Below, one piece after another: positions 12,846 through 17,811 of a stretch of 17,811 bases of DNA (the first letter of the stretch is position 1; each line of letters opens with the position of its first letter). A program made the position numbers and the translations under genes. The DNA comes from Gammaproteobacteria bacterium (GTDB taxonomy: Bacteria > Pseudomonadota > Gammaproteobacteria > Steroidobacterales > Steroidobacteraceae), in contig DAIDKA010000344.1 of NCBI GenBank assembly GCA_027451085.1, positions 1 through 17,811 on the forward strand. The letters are read 5' to 3'. The notes beneath the pieces are model-generated. The model ran no database searches. It worked only from the letters and a program-made list of their open reading frames with translations, and was not told where the DNA came from.

Positions 12846-15623
12846 ATGAGTGACAACAACACGCTCGTCCTGGTGGACGGCTCCTCTTACCTGTACCGAG
12901 CCTTTCACGCGCTGCCACCGCTGACCAGCAGCCAGGGCGAGCCCACCGGGGCCATCCTCGGCGTGCTCAACATGATGGCGCGTCTGGGCAAGGACCATCC
13001 CGATGCGCAGGTGGTCGTGGTGTTCGATGCGCCCGGCCGCACTTTCCGCGACGAACTGTTCGAGTCCTACAAGGCACACCGCCCGCCGATGCCGGACGAC
13101 CTGCGCGCCCAGGTGCAGCCGCTGCTGGATATCATCAAGGCCCAGGGCTTTGCGCTGCTGCGCATTTCCGGGGTCGAGGCGGATGACGTCATGGGGACGC
13201 TGGCATGCCGGGCCGCCCGGGCCGGGCAGCGTGTGATCCTGTCCACGGGCGACAAGGACATGTCGCAGCTGGTGAACGAGTTCATCACGGTGGAGAACAC
13301 CATGAGCGGCTCGCGGCTGGACCGCGACGGCGTAAAGGCGAAATTCGACGTCTGGCCTGAGCAGATCGTGGCGTACCTCGCCCTGATCGGCGATGCCAGC
13401 GACAACATTCCCGGCGTGCCCAAGGTCGGTCCCAAGACCGCCGCCAAGTGGCTGGCGCAGTACTCGACGCTGGACGAACTCGTGGCTCATGCCGCCGACA
13501 TCACTGGCAAGGTGGGCGAGAGTCTGCGCGAAAACCTCGCGACCCTGGAACTGTCGCGCCGGCTGGCGACGCTCGACACCGAACTTGACCTGCCACTGGC
13601 ACCGGCGCAACTCTCGCGCCTGCCGCCGGACACCGCGGCCCTGCGCGCCCTGTACAGCCGCTTCGAGCTGAAGGCATTGCTGCGGCAGCTCGAGGGCGGC
13701 GAAGCAGACGGGTCATCCCCGGCGGCAAGCGCGGCCGCGTCCCGCGCGGCCCCGGTCCCGGCCGCCGACGCCGCAGCTGCAACCGCTGCCGGCGCAGAAG
13801 CGACGCACCCCCCGCCCGAGCGTCACTACGACACCGTGCTGGAGTGGGCGCAATTTGAAAGCTGGCTTGCGACGCTGCGCGATGCACCGCTGTTCGCCTT
13901 CGACACCGAGACCACCAGCCTCGACTACATGACGGCGGAAATCGTCGGCGTGTCGTTCAGCACCGCGCCGGGCGTCGCGGCCTATGTACCGTTGCGGCAC
14001 GACTGCCTGGATGCGCCGCCGCAGCTGGATCGCGCCCGCGTGCTGGAGGCGCTGCGCCCGCTGCTCGAAAGCGAGGCCCACCCCAAGGTGGGCCAGCACC
14101 TGAAGTACGACGCACACGTGCTGCAGAACCACGGCATCAAGCTTGCGGGTCAGCGCTACGACACCATGCTGGAGTCCTATGTCTGGAACAGCGTGGCCAC
14201 GCGGCACGACATGGACTCAACGGCGGCCAGGTACCTGGGCATCAAGACCATCAAGTTCGAAGATGTCGCGGGCAAGGGGGCCAAGCAGCTGACCTTCAAC
14301 CAGGTGCCTGTTGATCGCGCCGCCGAATACGCCGCCGAAGATGCCGACGTGACCCTGCAGCTGCACTCGGTGCTGTGGCCGAAGCTCGAATCGGTGCCAC
14401 CGCTGCGTGAACTGTATGAGAGGATCGAGCAGCCACTGGTCCCGGTGCTGACGCGCATCGAAGCAAACGGCGTGCTGATCGATGGCGCCATGCTGAAGGC
14501 GCAGAGCCTGGAAATCACCGGGCAGCTGCAGGAACTGGTGGCAAAGGCGCACGCCGTCGCGGGCACCGAATTCAACATGGAGTCGCCGAAGCAGCTGCAG
14601 CAGATCCTGTTCGAGAAACTGCAGATCCCGGTGGTGCGCAAGACCCCGACGGGCCAACCGTCCACCGCCGAGGACGTGCTGGAGGAGCTGGCTTCGGCCC
14701 ATGAGCTGCCGCGCATCGTACTGGACTTCCGTCAGCTGGCCAAGCTGAAATCCACCTACACCGACCGGCTGCCGGAGCAGATCAATGCGCGCACGGGACG
14801 CGTGCACACCTCCTATCATCAGGCCGTGGCGCAGACCGGGCGGCTGTCCTGCACCGATCCCAACCTGCAGAACATCCCCATCCGCAGCCCTGCCGGCCGG
14901 CGCATCCGGCAGGCCTTTATCGCCCCCGAAGGGCATGTGCTGCTGGCAGCCGACTACTCGCAGATAGAGCTGCGCATCATGGCGCATCTGTCGGGGGACG
15001 CAGCCCTGCTGTCGGCCTTTGCCGATGACCGCGACGTACACGCCGCCACCGCCGCCGAGATCTTCGGCCTGCCGTTGGGCGAAGTCAGCGGCGACCAGCG
15101 TCGCACCGCCAAGGCCATCAACTTCGGACTGATCTACGGCATGTCGCCCTTCGGTCTTGCCAAGCAGCTGGGGATCGACCGCGGCTCGGCGCAGGAGTAC
15201 GTGAACCGCTACTTCGCCCGCTATCCCGGCGTGCGCCGTTTCATGGACGAGACCCGCGAACGCGCCAAGGCGCAGGGGTTTGTGCAGACCGTGTGCGGCC
15301 GGCGGCTGTACCTGCCCGACATCAAGTCAAGCAACCGCCAGCTGCAGCAGTACTCGGAACGCAGCGCCATCAATGCGCCGATGCAGGGCACCGCCGCCGA
15401 CATCATCAAACTGGCCATGATCGCGGTGGACCGCTGGTGCCAACAGTCGGATGCAGCGCGCCTGCTGATGCAGGTGCATGACGAACTGGTGCTGGAAGTG
15501 GCCGCAGACAAGGTGGCCGCGACGCGCGAAGCCGTGGGCCGGCTGATGTCCGGCGCGCTGGAACTCAAGGTGCCGTTGAAGGTGGATATCGGCACGGGCG
15601 CCAACTGGGACGAGGCCCACTGA
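12846..15623 (+). CDS. polA: DNA polymerase I
   Basis: The 925-residue product is the full three-domain enzyme, against 928 in Escherichia coli. The 5' nuclease domain occupies about residues 1-290 (LVDGSSYLYRAFHA, GVEADDV, GDASDNIPGVPKVGPKTA). An Ala/Pro-rich linker follows at about 295-325. The 3'-5' exonuclease region has an intact DTET (Asp353, Glu355), so proofreading is expected. The polymerase domain shows motif A DYSQIELRI (Asp703), motif B RRTAKAINFGLIYGM and motif C VHDELVLEV (Asp879). It acts in Okazaki fragment processing and excision repair. The ATG at 12846 fits the family N-terminus; the open frame upstream is not coding. It is divergent from DUF1800 across 79 nt. Confidence 0.98.
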   Translation: MSDNNTLVLVDGSSYLYRAFHALPPLTSSQGEPTGAILGVLNMMARLGKDHPDAQVVVVFDAPGRTFRDELFESYKAHRPPMPDDLRAQVQPLLDIIKAQGFALLRISGVEADDVMGTLACRAARAGQRVILSTGDKDMSQLVNEFITVENTMSGSRLDRDGVKAKFDVWPEQIVAYLALIGDASDNIPGVPKVGPKTAAKWLAQYSTLDELVAHAADITGKVGESLRENLATLELSRRLATLDTELDLPLAPAQLSRLPPDTAALRALYSRFELKALLRQLEGGEADGSSPAASAAASRAAPVPAADAAAATAAGAEATHPPPERHYDTVLEWAQFESWLATLRDAPLFAFDTETTSLDYMTAEIVGVSFSTAPGVAAYVPLRHDCLDAPPQLDRARVLEALRPLLESEAHPKVGQHLKYDAHVLQNHGIKLAGQRYDTMLESYVWNSVATRHDMDSTAARYLGIKTIKFEDVAGKGAKQLTFNQVPVDRAAEYAAEDADVTLQLHSVLWPKLESVPPLRELYERIEQPLVPVLTRIEANGVLIDGAMLKAQSLEITGQLQELVAKAHAVAGTEFNMESPKQLQQILFEKLQIPVVRKTPTGQPSTAEDVLEELASAHELPRIVLDFRQLAKLKSTYTDRLPEQINARTGRVHTSYHQAVAQTGRLSCTDPNLQNIPIRSPAGRRIRQAFIAPEGHVLLAADYSQIELRIMAHLSGDAALLSAFADDRDVHAATAAEIFGLPLGEVSGDQRRTAKAINFGLIYGMSPFGLAKQLGIDRGSAQEYVNRYFARYPGVRRFMDETRERAKAQGFVQTVCGRRLYLPDIKSSNRQLQQYSERSAINAPMQGTAADIIKLAMIAVDRWCQQSDAARLLMQVHDELVLEVAADKVAATREAVGRLMSGALELKVPLKVDIGTGANWDEAH

Positions 15624-15648
15624 GGCCGGGAAATTTTCCCGAAGGCCT
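15623..15648 (+). repeat. inverted repeat just after polA
   Basis: CGGGAAATTTTCCCG (15627-15641) is a palindrome nested in the AGGCC (15623-15627) and GGCCT (15644-15648) pair. It could fold at the end of the polA message but lacks a T-tract, so it is only a weak terminator candidate. The strong terminator for this region is about 200 nt further on. Confidence 0.35.
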
Positions 15649-15709
15649 GGCGGCAGGCACGTGCAGCAGGCACCTAAATAAAATTAAAGTTCTTCAATAT
15701 TCTGACCGG

Positions 15710-15861
15710 ACTGGAACTATTCGCCCGAGTCCCCATCCAATCTGGTGAGTGTCCCTGACACTCACCCGCTTACCTCCCTGGGCGGGTACGACCCGGTTAG
15801 ATTGAGACCTGTGCCGGGTTGCTCCTGGCCCCGGTGAACTTCGGTTCACTGGGGCTTTTTC
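15710..15861 (+). ncRNA. candidate small regulatory RNA between polA and engB (C-rich loops)
   Basis: The polA-engB gap of 273 nt has no convincing ORF but strong RNA structure. An AT-rich stretch (about 15675-15702) looks like an upstream promoter region; the 5' end given is approximate. Inside, GGTGAGTGT (15744-15752) pairs with ACACTCACC (15758-15766) in a perfect 9-bp stem with loop CCCTG. Then a CCGC/GCGG stem presents the loop TTACCTCCCTGG, and ACCCGG (15791-15796) can pair with CCGGGT (15814-15819). A 12-bp intrinsic terminator closes the unit. Unpaired C-rich patches (TCCCC near 15730, CCCTG, CCTCCCT) could pair with G-rich ribosome sites. The same locus encodes Spot 42 in Escherichia coli, ErsA in Pseudomonas and, as I recall, sX13 in Xanthomonas, which also has C-rich loops. 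Homology to sX13 is inference. Confidence 0.65.
15828..15861 (+). terminator. strong Rho-independent terminator
   Basis: GCCCCGGTGAAC (15828-15839) and GTTCACTGGGGC (15844-15855) form a 12-bp stem with one G-T wobble, closed by the stable TTCG tetraloop and followed by TTTTTC. The T-tract is on the plus strand only, so it ends transcripts from the polA/small-RNA side rather than from engB. Confidence 0.95.
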
Positions 15862-15896
15862 TTGACTCAACGTTGCGAATCGTAACGCAGGCTCGA

Positions 15897-16475
15897 TCAG
15901 GTGGCGAGCCAGTCTGCAAGCTTTTGTTGCGCTTCCTCAACACCTGTCCGGCGCAGTGCGGAAAAGAGCTGAACCGTGGCTGTGTTACCCAATGCCCCCT
16001 GCGCCTCGCGCAGCGCCTTGGCGCCCTCGGAACGGGTGAGCTTGTCCGCCTTGGATAGAAGCACGTGAACCTGGCGCACCGCGGGGTCAGCCCAATCGAT
16101 GAGCTGCAGGTCGAACTCCCCCACCCCACGCCGCGAATCCACCACCAGGAACAGCCCCTGCAGGCTTTCACGCAGCCGCAGGGCATCGATCAGCGGCCCC
16201 CAGGCTTCCCGCTCCTCCCGGGGCCCGCCCGCGTAGCCATAGCCGGGAAGGTCGACGATGCGGCCCGCGTCCACGGAAAAGAAGTTCAGCAGCCGGGTGC
16301 GGCCCGGGGTCTTGCTGGTGCGCGCCAAGCCGTTGCGGGCGACGATGGCATTGATGGCCGTGGACTTGCCGGCATTTGACCGGCCGGCGAAAGCGATCTC
16401 CACACCGGTATCCAGGGGAAACTGCGCCGGCGCCGCAGCGCTCAGCATGAATTCAACATTCGGGAAACGGCTCAT
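15897..16475 (-). CDS. engB: ribosome-biogenesis GTPase EngB (YihA/YsxC)
   Basis: This 192-residue TRAFAC-class GTPase is needed for maturation of the large ribosomal subunit. Motifs in order are G1 GRSNAGKST at residues 31-39, the switch-I region TPGRTRLLNFF, G3 DLPGYGYA, G4 SKADKL and a G5-like SAL. Length and the short N-terminal extension (SAAAPAQFP) are typical of EngB. The ATG at 16475 is chosen by family alignment; the frame continues much further upstream without support. A -10-like CATACT ends 6 nt before the ATG. The gene is transcribed divergently from the DsbA-like gene and convergent with the small RNA unit, as in many gammaproteobacteria. Confidence 0.96.
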   Translation of the reverse strand: MSRFPNVEFMLSAAAPAQFPLDTGVEIAFAGRSNAGKSTAINAIVARNGLARTSKTPGRTRLLNFFSVDAGRIVDLPGYGYAGGPREEREAWGPLIDALRLRESLQGLFLVVDSRRGVGEFDLQLIDWADPAVRQVHVLLSKADKLTRSEGAKALREAQGALGNTATVQLFSALRRTGVEEAQQKLADWLAT

Positions 16476-16481
16476 ATCCCT

Positions 16482-16510
16482 AGTATGAGGGTCCTCCCCC
16501 GACCCGTCAT
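16482..16510 (-). promoter_or_regulatory. engB promoter, probable leaderless start
   Basis: On the minus strand ATGACG (16510-16505) and CATACT (16487-16482) are separated by 17 nt, resembling -35 and -10 elements (4 of 6 matches each). The -10 ends 6 nt before the ATG at 16475, so the start codon would be at the 5' end of the transcript. An AGGGA lies in those 6 nt, too close to the ATG for a normal ribosome site. Confidence 0.45.
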
Positions 16511-16517
16511 GTACACT
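16510..16517 (+). promoter_or_regulatory. -10-like element of the DsbA-like gene
   Basis: TACACT at 16512-16517, preceded directly by TG, would start a transcript near 16524 with a leader of about 30 nt before the ATG at 16555. It repeats the hexamer seen before the DUF4870 gene. No clear -35 is seen. Confidence 0.35.
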
Positions 16518-16554
16518 TGAGAGATACCGCTGCCTGTCTGAATGGAATCCAACG

Positions 16555-17412
16555 ATGAATCGTTCCCTGACGCTTCTGTTCGTCCTGCTGACCGCCAGTG
16601 TGACTGCCTGCGGCCACGAGGCCCCGCCCGCGGGCGTCACGCAGACCACGGCCCCTTCCGTCCAGCAAGCCGCGACGACAGCCGCTGTCGACAGCACCGT
16701 GGCAAGCAAGGAGGCGGCCAATGACGCCGCCAATGACCAACCGGTGGGCACCACCTCGCTGGAGCGCGTGGCCGAACTGCCGGCACAGCAGCAGCTGCCG
16801 AATGGCCGGTGGAAGCCGGGCGTGAACTATGACCCCATCGTGCCGGCACAGCCCAAGGAAGCACCCGCCAACAAGGTCGAGGTGATGGAGGTGTTCTGGT
16901 ATGCCTGCCCCCACTGCTACGAGCTGGAGTCGTACCTGTCGGCATGGCGCAAGACCAAGGCGCCCTACATCGAATTCGTGCGCGTGCCGGTGATGTGGGG
17001 TCCGGTGCATCGCGCCCACGCGCAGCTGTATTACACGCTGAAGGAACTGGGCCGCAACGACCTGGACCAGAAGGTGTTCGACACCCTGCACAGCGGCGCC
17101 AACCCCCTGGTGGGCAACACGCCGGATGAGACCTTCCAGCGCCAGCTGGAATGGGCGACGGCCAACGGCATCAGCGCCGACGCCTTCAAGAAGGCGTACA
17201 ACTCCTTTGCCGTGAACTCGGACCTGCAGCATGCCCAGGACATCACCGAGCGGTATCACGTTGAAGGCGTGCCATTCATCGCCATCGACGGCAAGTACGC
17301 CACCGATGTCGGCAAGGCAGGCGCCAACGCCAACAGCATCGAGGCCGCCCACCAGGACCTGATCCAGCTGATCAATGACCTGGCCGCCAGCGAGCACGAG
17401 CACCAACACTGA
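16555..17412 (+). CDS. dsbA: DsbA-like thiol:disulfide oxidoreductase, predicted lipoprotein
   Basis: This 285-residue protein has an N-terminal lipoprotein signal (hydrophobic 5-16, lipobox VTAC with Cys19). An Ala/Thr/Gln-rich linker of about 60 residues follows, then a thioredoxin-fold domain from about residue 100. The active site is CPHC (Cys118-Cys121) in VFWYACPHCYE, and the cis-Pro loop is GVPFIAI. Conserved PVMWGPVHRAHAQ is typical of DsbA of Pseudomonas/Xanthomonas type. It should introduce disulfides into exported proteins. Soluble DsbA is normally a cleaved periplasmic protein of about 210 residues, so the lipid anchor and linker are distinctive. The C-terminus ends in a His/Glu-rich EHEHQH. 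DsbA next to engB is common in this group. The ribosome site is weak. Confidence 0.93.
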   Translation: MNRSLTLLFVLLTASVTACGHEAPPAGVTQTTAPSVQQAATTAAVDSTVASKEAANDAANDQPVGTTSLERVAELPAQQQLPNGRWKPGVNYDPIVPAQPKEAPANKVEVMEVFWYACPHCYELESYLSAWRKTKAPYIEFVRVPVMWGPVHRAHAQLYYTLKELGRNDLDQKVFDTLHSGANPLVGNTPDETFQRQLEWATANGISADAFKKAYNSFAVNSDLQHAQDITERYHVEGVPFIAIDGKYATDVGKAGANANSIEAAHQDLIQLINDLAASEHEHQH

Positions 17413-17439
17413 TCGACCGGCCTGGGGTAAACTACGCGG

Positions 17440-17457
17440 CCCGGGGCGTGCCCCGGG
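17440..17457 (+). terminator. GC-rich hairpin downstream of the DsbA-like gene
   Basis: CCCGGGG (17440-17446) and CCCCGGG (17451-17457) form a perfect 7-bp stem with loop CGTG, 27 nt after the dsbA stop and just before the broken tRNA copy. It has no T-tract. It could end the dsbA transcript or be part of a tRNA leader. Confidence 0.35.
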
Positions 17458-17460
17458 TGA

Positions 17461-17501
17461 CGCGCCCGTAGCTCAGCTGGATAGAGTACTGCCCTCCGAA
17501 G
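17461..17501 (+). repeat. 41-bp direct repeat, copy 1 (5' half of tRNA-Arg)
   Basis: These 41 bp are identical to 17651-17691, at a distance of 190 bp. The repeat covers one base before the tRNA, its 5' acceptor strand, D-arm and anticodon arm through the base after the anticodon loop. Exact duplication ending inside a tRNA gene is what integration of a tRNA-targeting element leaves; tandem duplication followed by decay is the alternative. Confidence 0.85.
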
Positions 17502-17530
17502 CTGTCAAGCGCAGGTTCGAATCGGGCGGG
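17462..17530 (+). pseudogene. degenerate tRNA-Arg(CCG) copy
   Basis: The first 40 nt are identical to the intact tRNA-Arg downstream, and a T-loop-like GGTTCGAATC occurs at exactly the same distance from the 5' end (52 nt). However, the 3' strand of the anticodon stem (GCTGT instead of GGCAG), the T-stem and the 3' acceptor strand no longer pair, and there is no CCA. A stretch like the acceptor (CGGGCG) follows the T-loop as if 5 nt were lost. It should not yield a functional tRNA. Confidence 0.8.
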
Positions 17531-17587
17531 AAAGCATAAGGGGATTAGGCGCTTGCCGAATGGCGCCTTGGGTGCCCTGCCGACGGA

Positions 17588-17607
17588 GTGACCACAGCGT
17601 GACCACA
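17588..17607 (+). repeat. paired GTGACCACA repeats (11-bp period)
   Basis: GTGACCACA occurs at 17588-17596 and again at 17599-17607, an 11-bp step close to one helical turn. Matching GTGACCA motifs in the opposite orientation lie after the tRNA at 17795-17811. Helically phased pairs of this sort are typical of protein binding sites such as integrase arm sites; the assignment is inference. Confidence 0.5.
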
Positions 17608-17636
17608 CGCGAGCGGGCGGCACGTCGGCGATCGGG

Positions 17637-17642
17637 TAAGAT
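17637..17642 (+). promoter_or_regulatory. -10-like element of tRNA-Arg
   Basis: TAAGAT lies 9 nt before the mature tRNA 5' end. A similar TAAACT (17428-17433) precedes the broken copy. No convincing -35 is visible. Confidence 0.35.
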
Positions 17643-17650
17643 TTCAGGTA

Positions 17651-17691
17651 CGCGCCCGTAGCTCAGCTGGATAGAGTACTGCCCTCCGAAG
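17651..17691 (+). repeat. 41-bp direct repeat, copy 2 (within intact tRNA-Arg)
   Basis: This is identical to 17461-17501. The two copies bracket about 150 bp of non-coding sequence that holds the decayed tRNA 3' half, a small hairpin (AGGCGC 17547-17552 with GCGCCT 17563-17568) and the GTGACCACA pair. Confidence 0.85.
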
Positions 17692-17728
17692 GCAGGGGTC
17701 ACTGGTTCGAATCCAGTCGGGCGCGCCA
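17652..17728 (+). tRNA. tRNA-Arg(CCG)
   Basis: The 77-nt sequence folds as a complete cloverleaf. Acceptor GCGCCCG pairs with CGGGCGC. The D-arm is GCTC/GAGT. The anticodon arm is CTGCC/GGCAG with loop CTCCGAA, and the anticodon CCG reads CGG (Arg). The variable loop is GGGTC, and the T-arm is ACTGG/CCAGT with loop TTCGAAT. The discriminator is G and CCA is encoded (17726-17728). Arginine tRNA genes are frequent targets of integrative elements, which fits the repeats around it. Confidence 0.96.
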
Positions 17729-17794
17729 TTCCAATAAAATCAAACAGTTGCGCGCGCCTTAGTGTAGCGTCTTAGCAACAAACGCACTCCCTTT

Positions 17795-17811
17795 TGGTCA
17801 CTCCTGGTCAC
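17795..17811 (-). repeat. paired GTGACCA repeats (minus orientation) at the window edge
   Basis: TGGTCAC occurs at 17795-17801 and 17805-17811, 10 bp apart; read on the minus strand each is GTGACCA. They mirror the plus-strand pair at 17588-17607 across the tRNA. The second copy touches the window end, so the array may continue. Confidence 0.45.

Noticed and set aside
12767..12862. N-terminal extension of DUF1800 with a hydrophobic start (MLLSLICALCPLSPGC)
   Set aside because: It looks like a signal peptide but would cross the polA start codon and promoter; the ATG at 12766 has a good GGGAG site. The possibility is not fully excluded.
17462..17728. A single tRNA-Arg gene interrupted by an intron
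   Set aside because: The 5' half is present twice and the second copy is continuous with the only good 3' half, so a spliced arrangement is unnecessary; the spacer is also too short for a usual group I intron.
17432..17729. Two minus-strand frames containing FGGQYSIQLSYGR
   Set aside because: This peptide is the antisense translation of tRNA-Arg, a well-known spurious protein in databases; both frames merely cross the tRNA and its broken copy.
1..17811. CRISPR array, insertion sequence, toxin-antitoxin or phage-defence genes
   Set aside because: No regularly spaced repeats, transposase or defence motifs were seen on either strand; the only mobile-element hint is around the tRNA.

Overview
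The window is GC-rich, densely coding bacterial chromosome. The order polA - small RNA locus - engB - DsbA-like gene, the LptM-type lipoprotein and the polA/engB/dsbA sequences point to a gammaproteobacterium, probably near the Xanthomonadales, Nevskiales or Steroidobacterales. This is an inference from gene content and motifs; no search was run.

Region 1 (1-585) is the 3' end of a NudC-type NADH pyrophosphatase gene. Region 2 (about 657-8883) is one tightly packed arginine operon: argR - argG - unknown P-loop gene - argC - argD - argF' - argB - argH. Junctions range from 4-nt overlaps to 17 nt, so everything is probably read from the single promoter/operator ahead of argR, where two ARG boxes sit with the canonical 21-bp phasing. 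The transcarbamylase is not an ornithine carbamoyltransferase. It belongs to the N-acetyl-/N-succinylornithine transcarbamylase family, and its specificity residue (Ala90) predicts N-succinylornithine as substrate. The cluster therefore seems to encode an acylated-citrulline route, with ArgB, ArgC and ArgD acting on the same acylated intermediates. No acyltransferase (ArgA/ArgJ type) or deacylase (ArgE type) is present, but an uncharacterised BioD-like P-loop protein is built into the operon between argG and argC. That combination is the most interesting content of the window.

Region 3 (8850-10138) holds a PhnZ-like HD-domain gene (minus strand) converging on argH, then a small DUF4870-type membrane protein and an LptM-like lipoprotein. 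Region 4 (10148-12766, minus strand) is a DUF1800 - DUF1501 pair, probably one exported-protein operon. Region 5 (12846-15861) is polA followed by a structured non-coding locus with C-rich loops and a strong intrinsic terminator, in the position occupied by Spot 42, ErsA or sX13 in other gammaproteobacteria. Region 6 (15897-17412) is divergent engB and a lipoprotein DsbA-like gene.

Region 7 (17413-17811) carries a broken tRNA-Arg copy and an intact tRNA-Arg(CCG) sharing a 41-bp perfect direct repeat, with paired GTGACCA repeats on either side in inverted orientation. This looks like an integration site or the edge of a mobile element. Three genes (engB, polA, DUF4870) have a -10-like hexamer exactly 6 nt before the ATG, suggesting leaderless transcripts.
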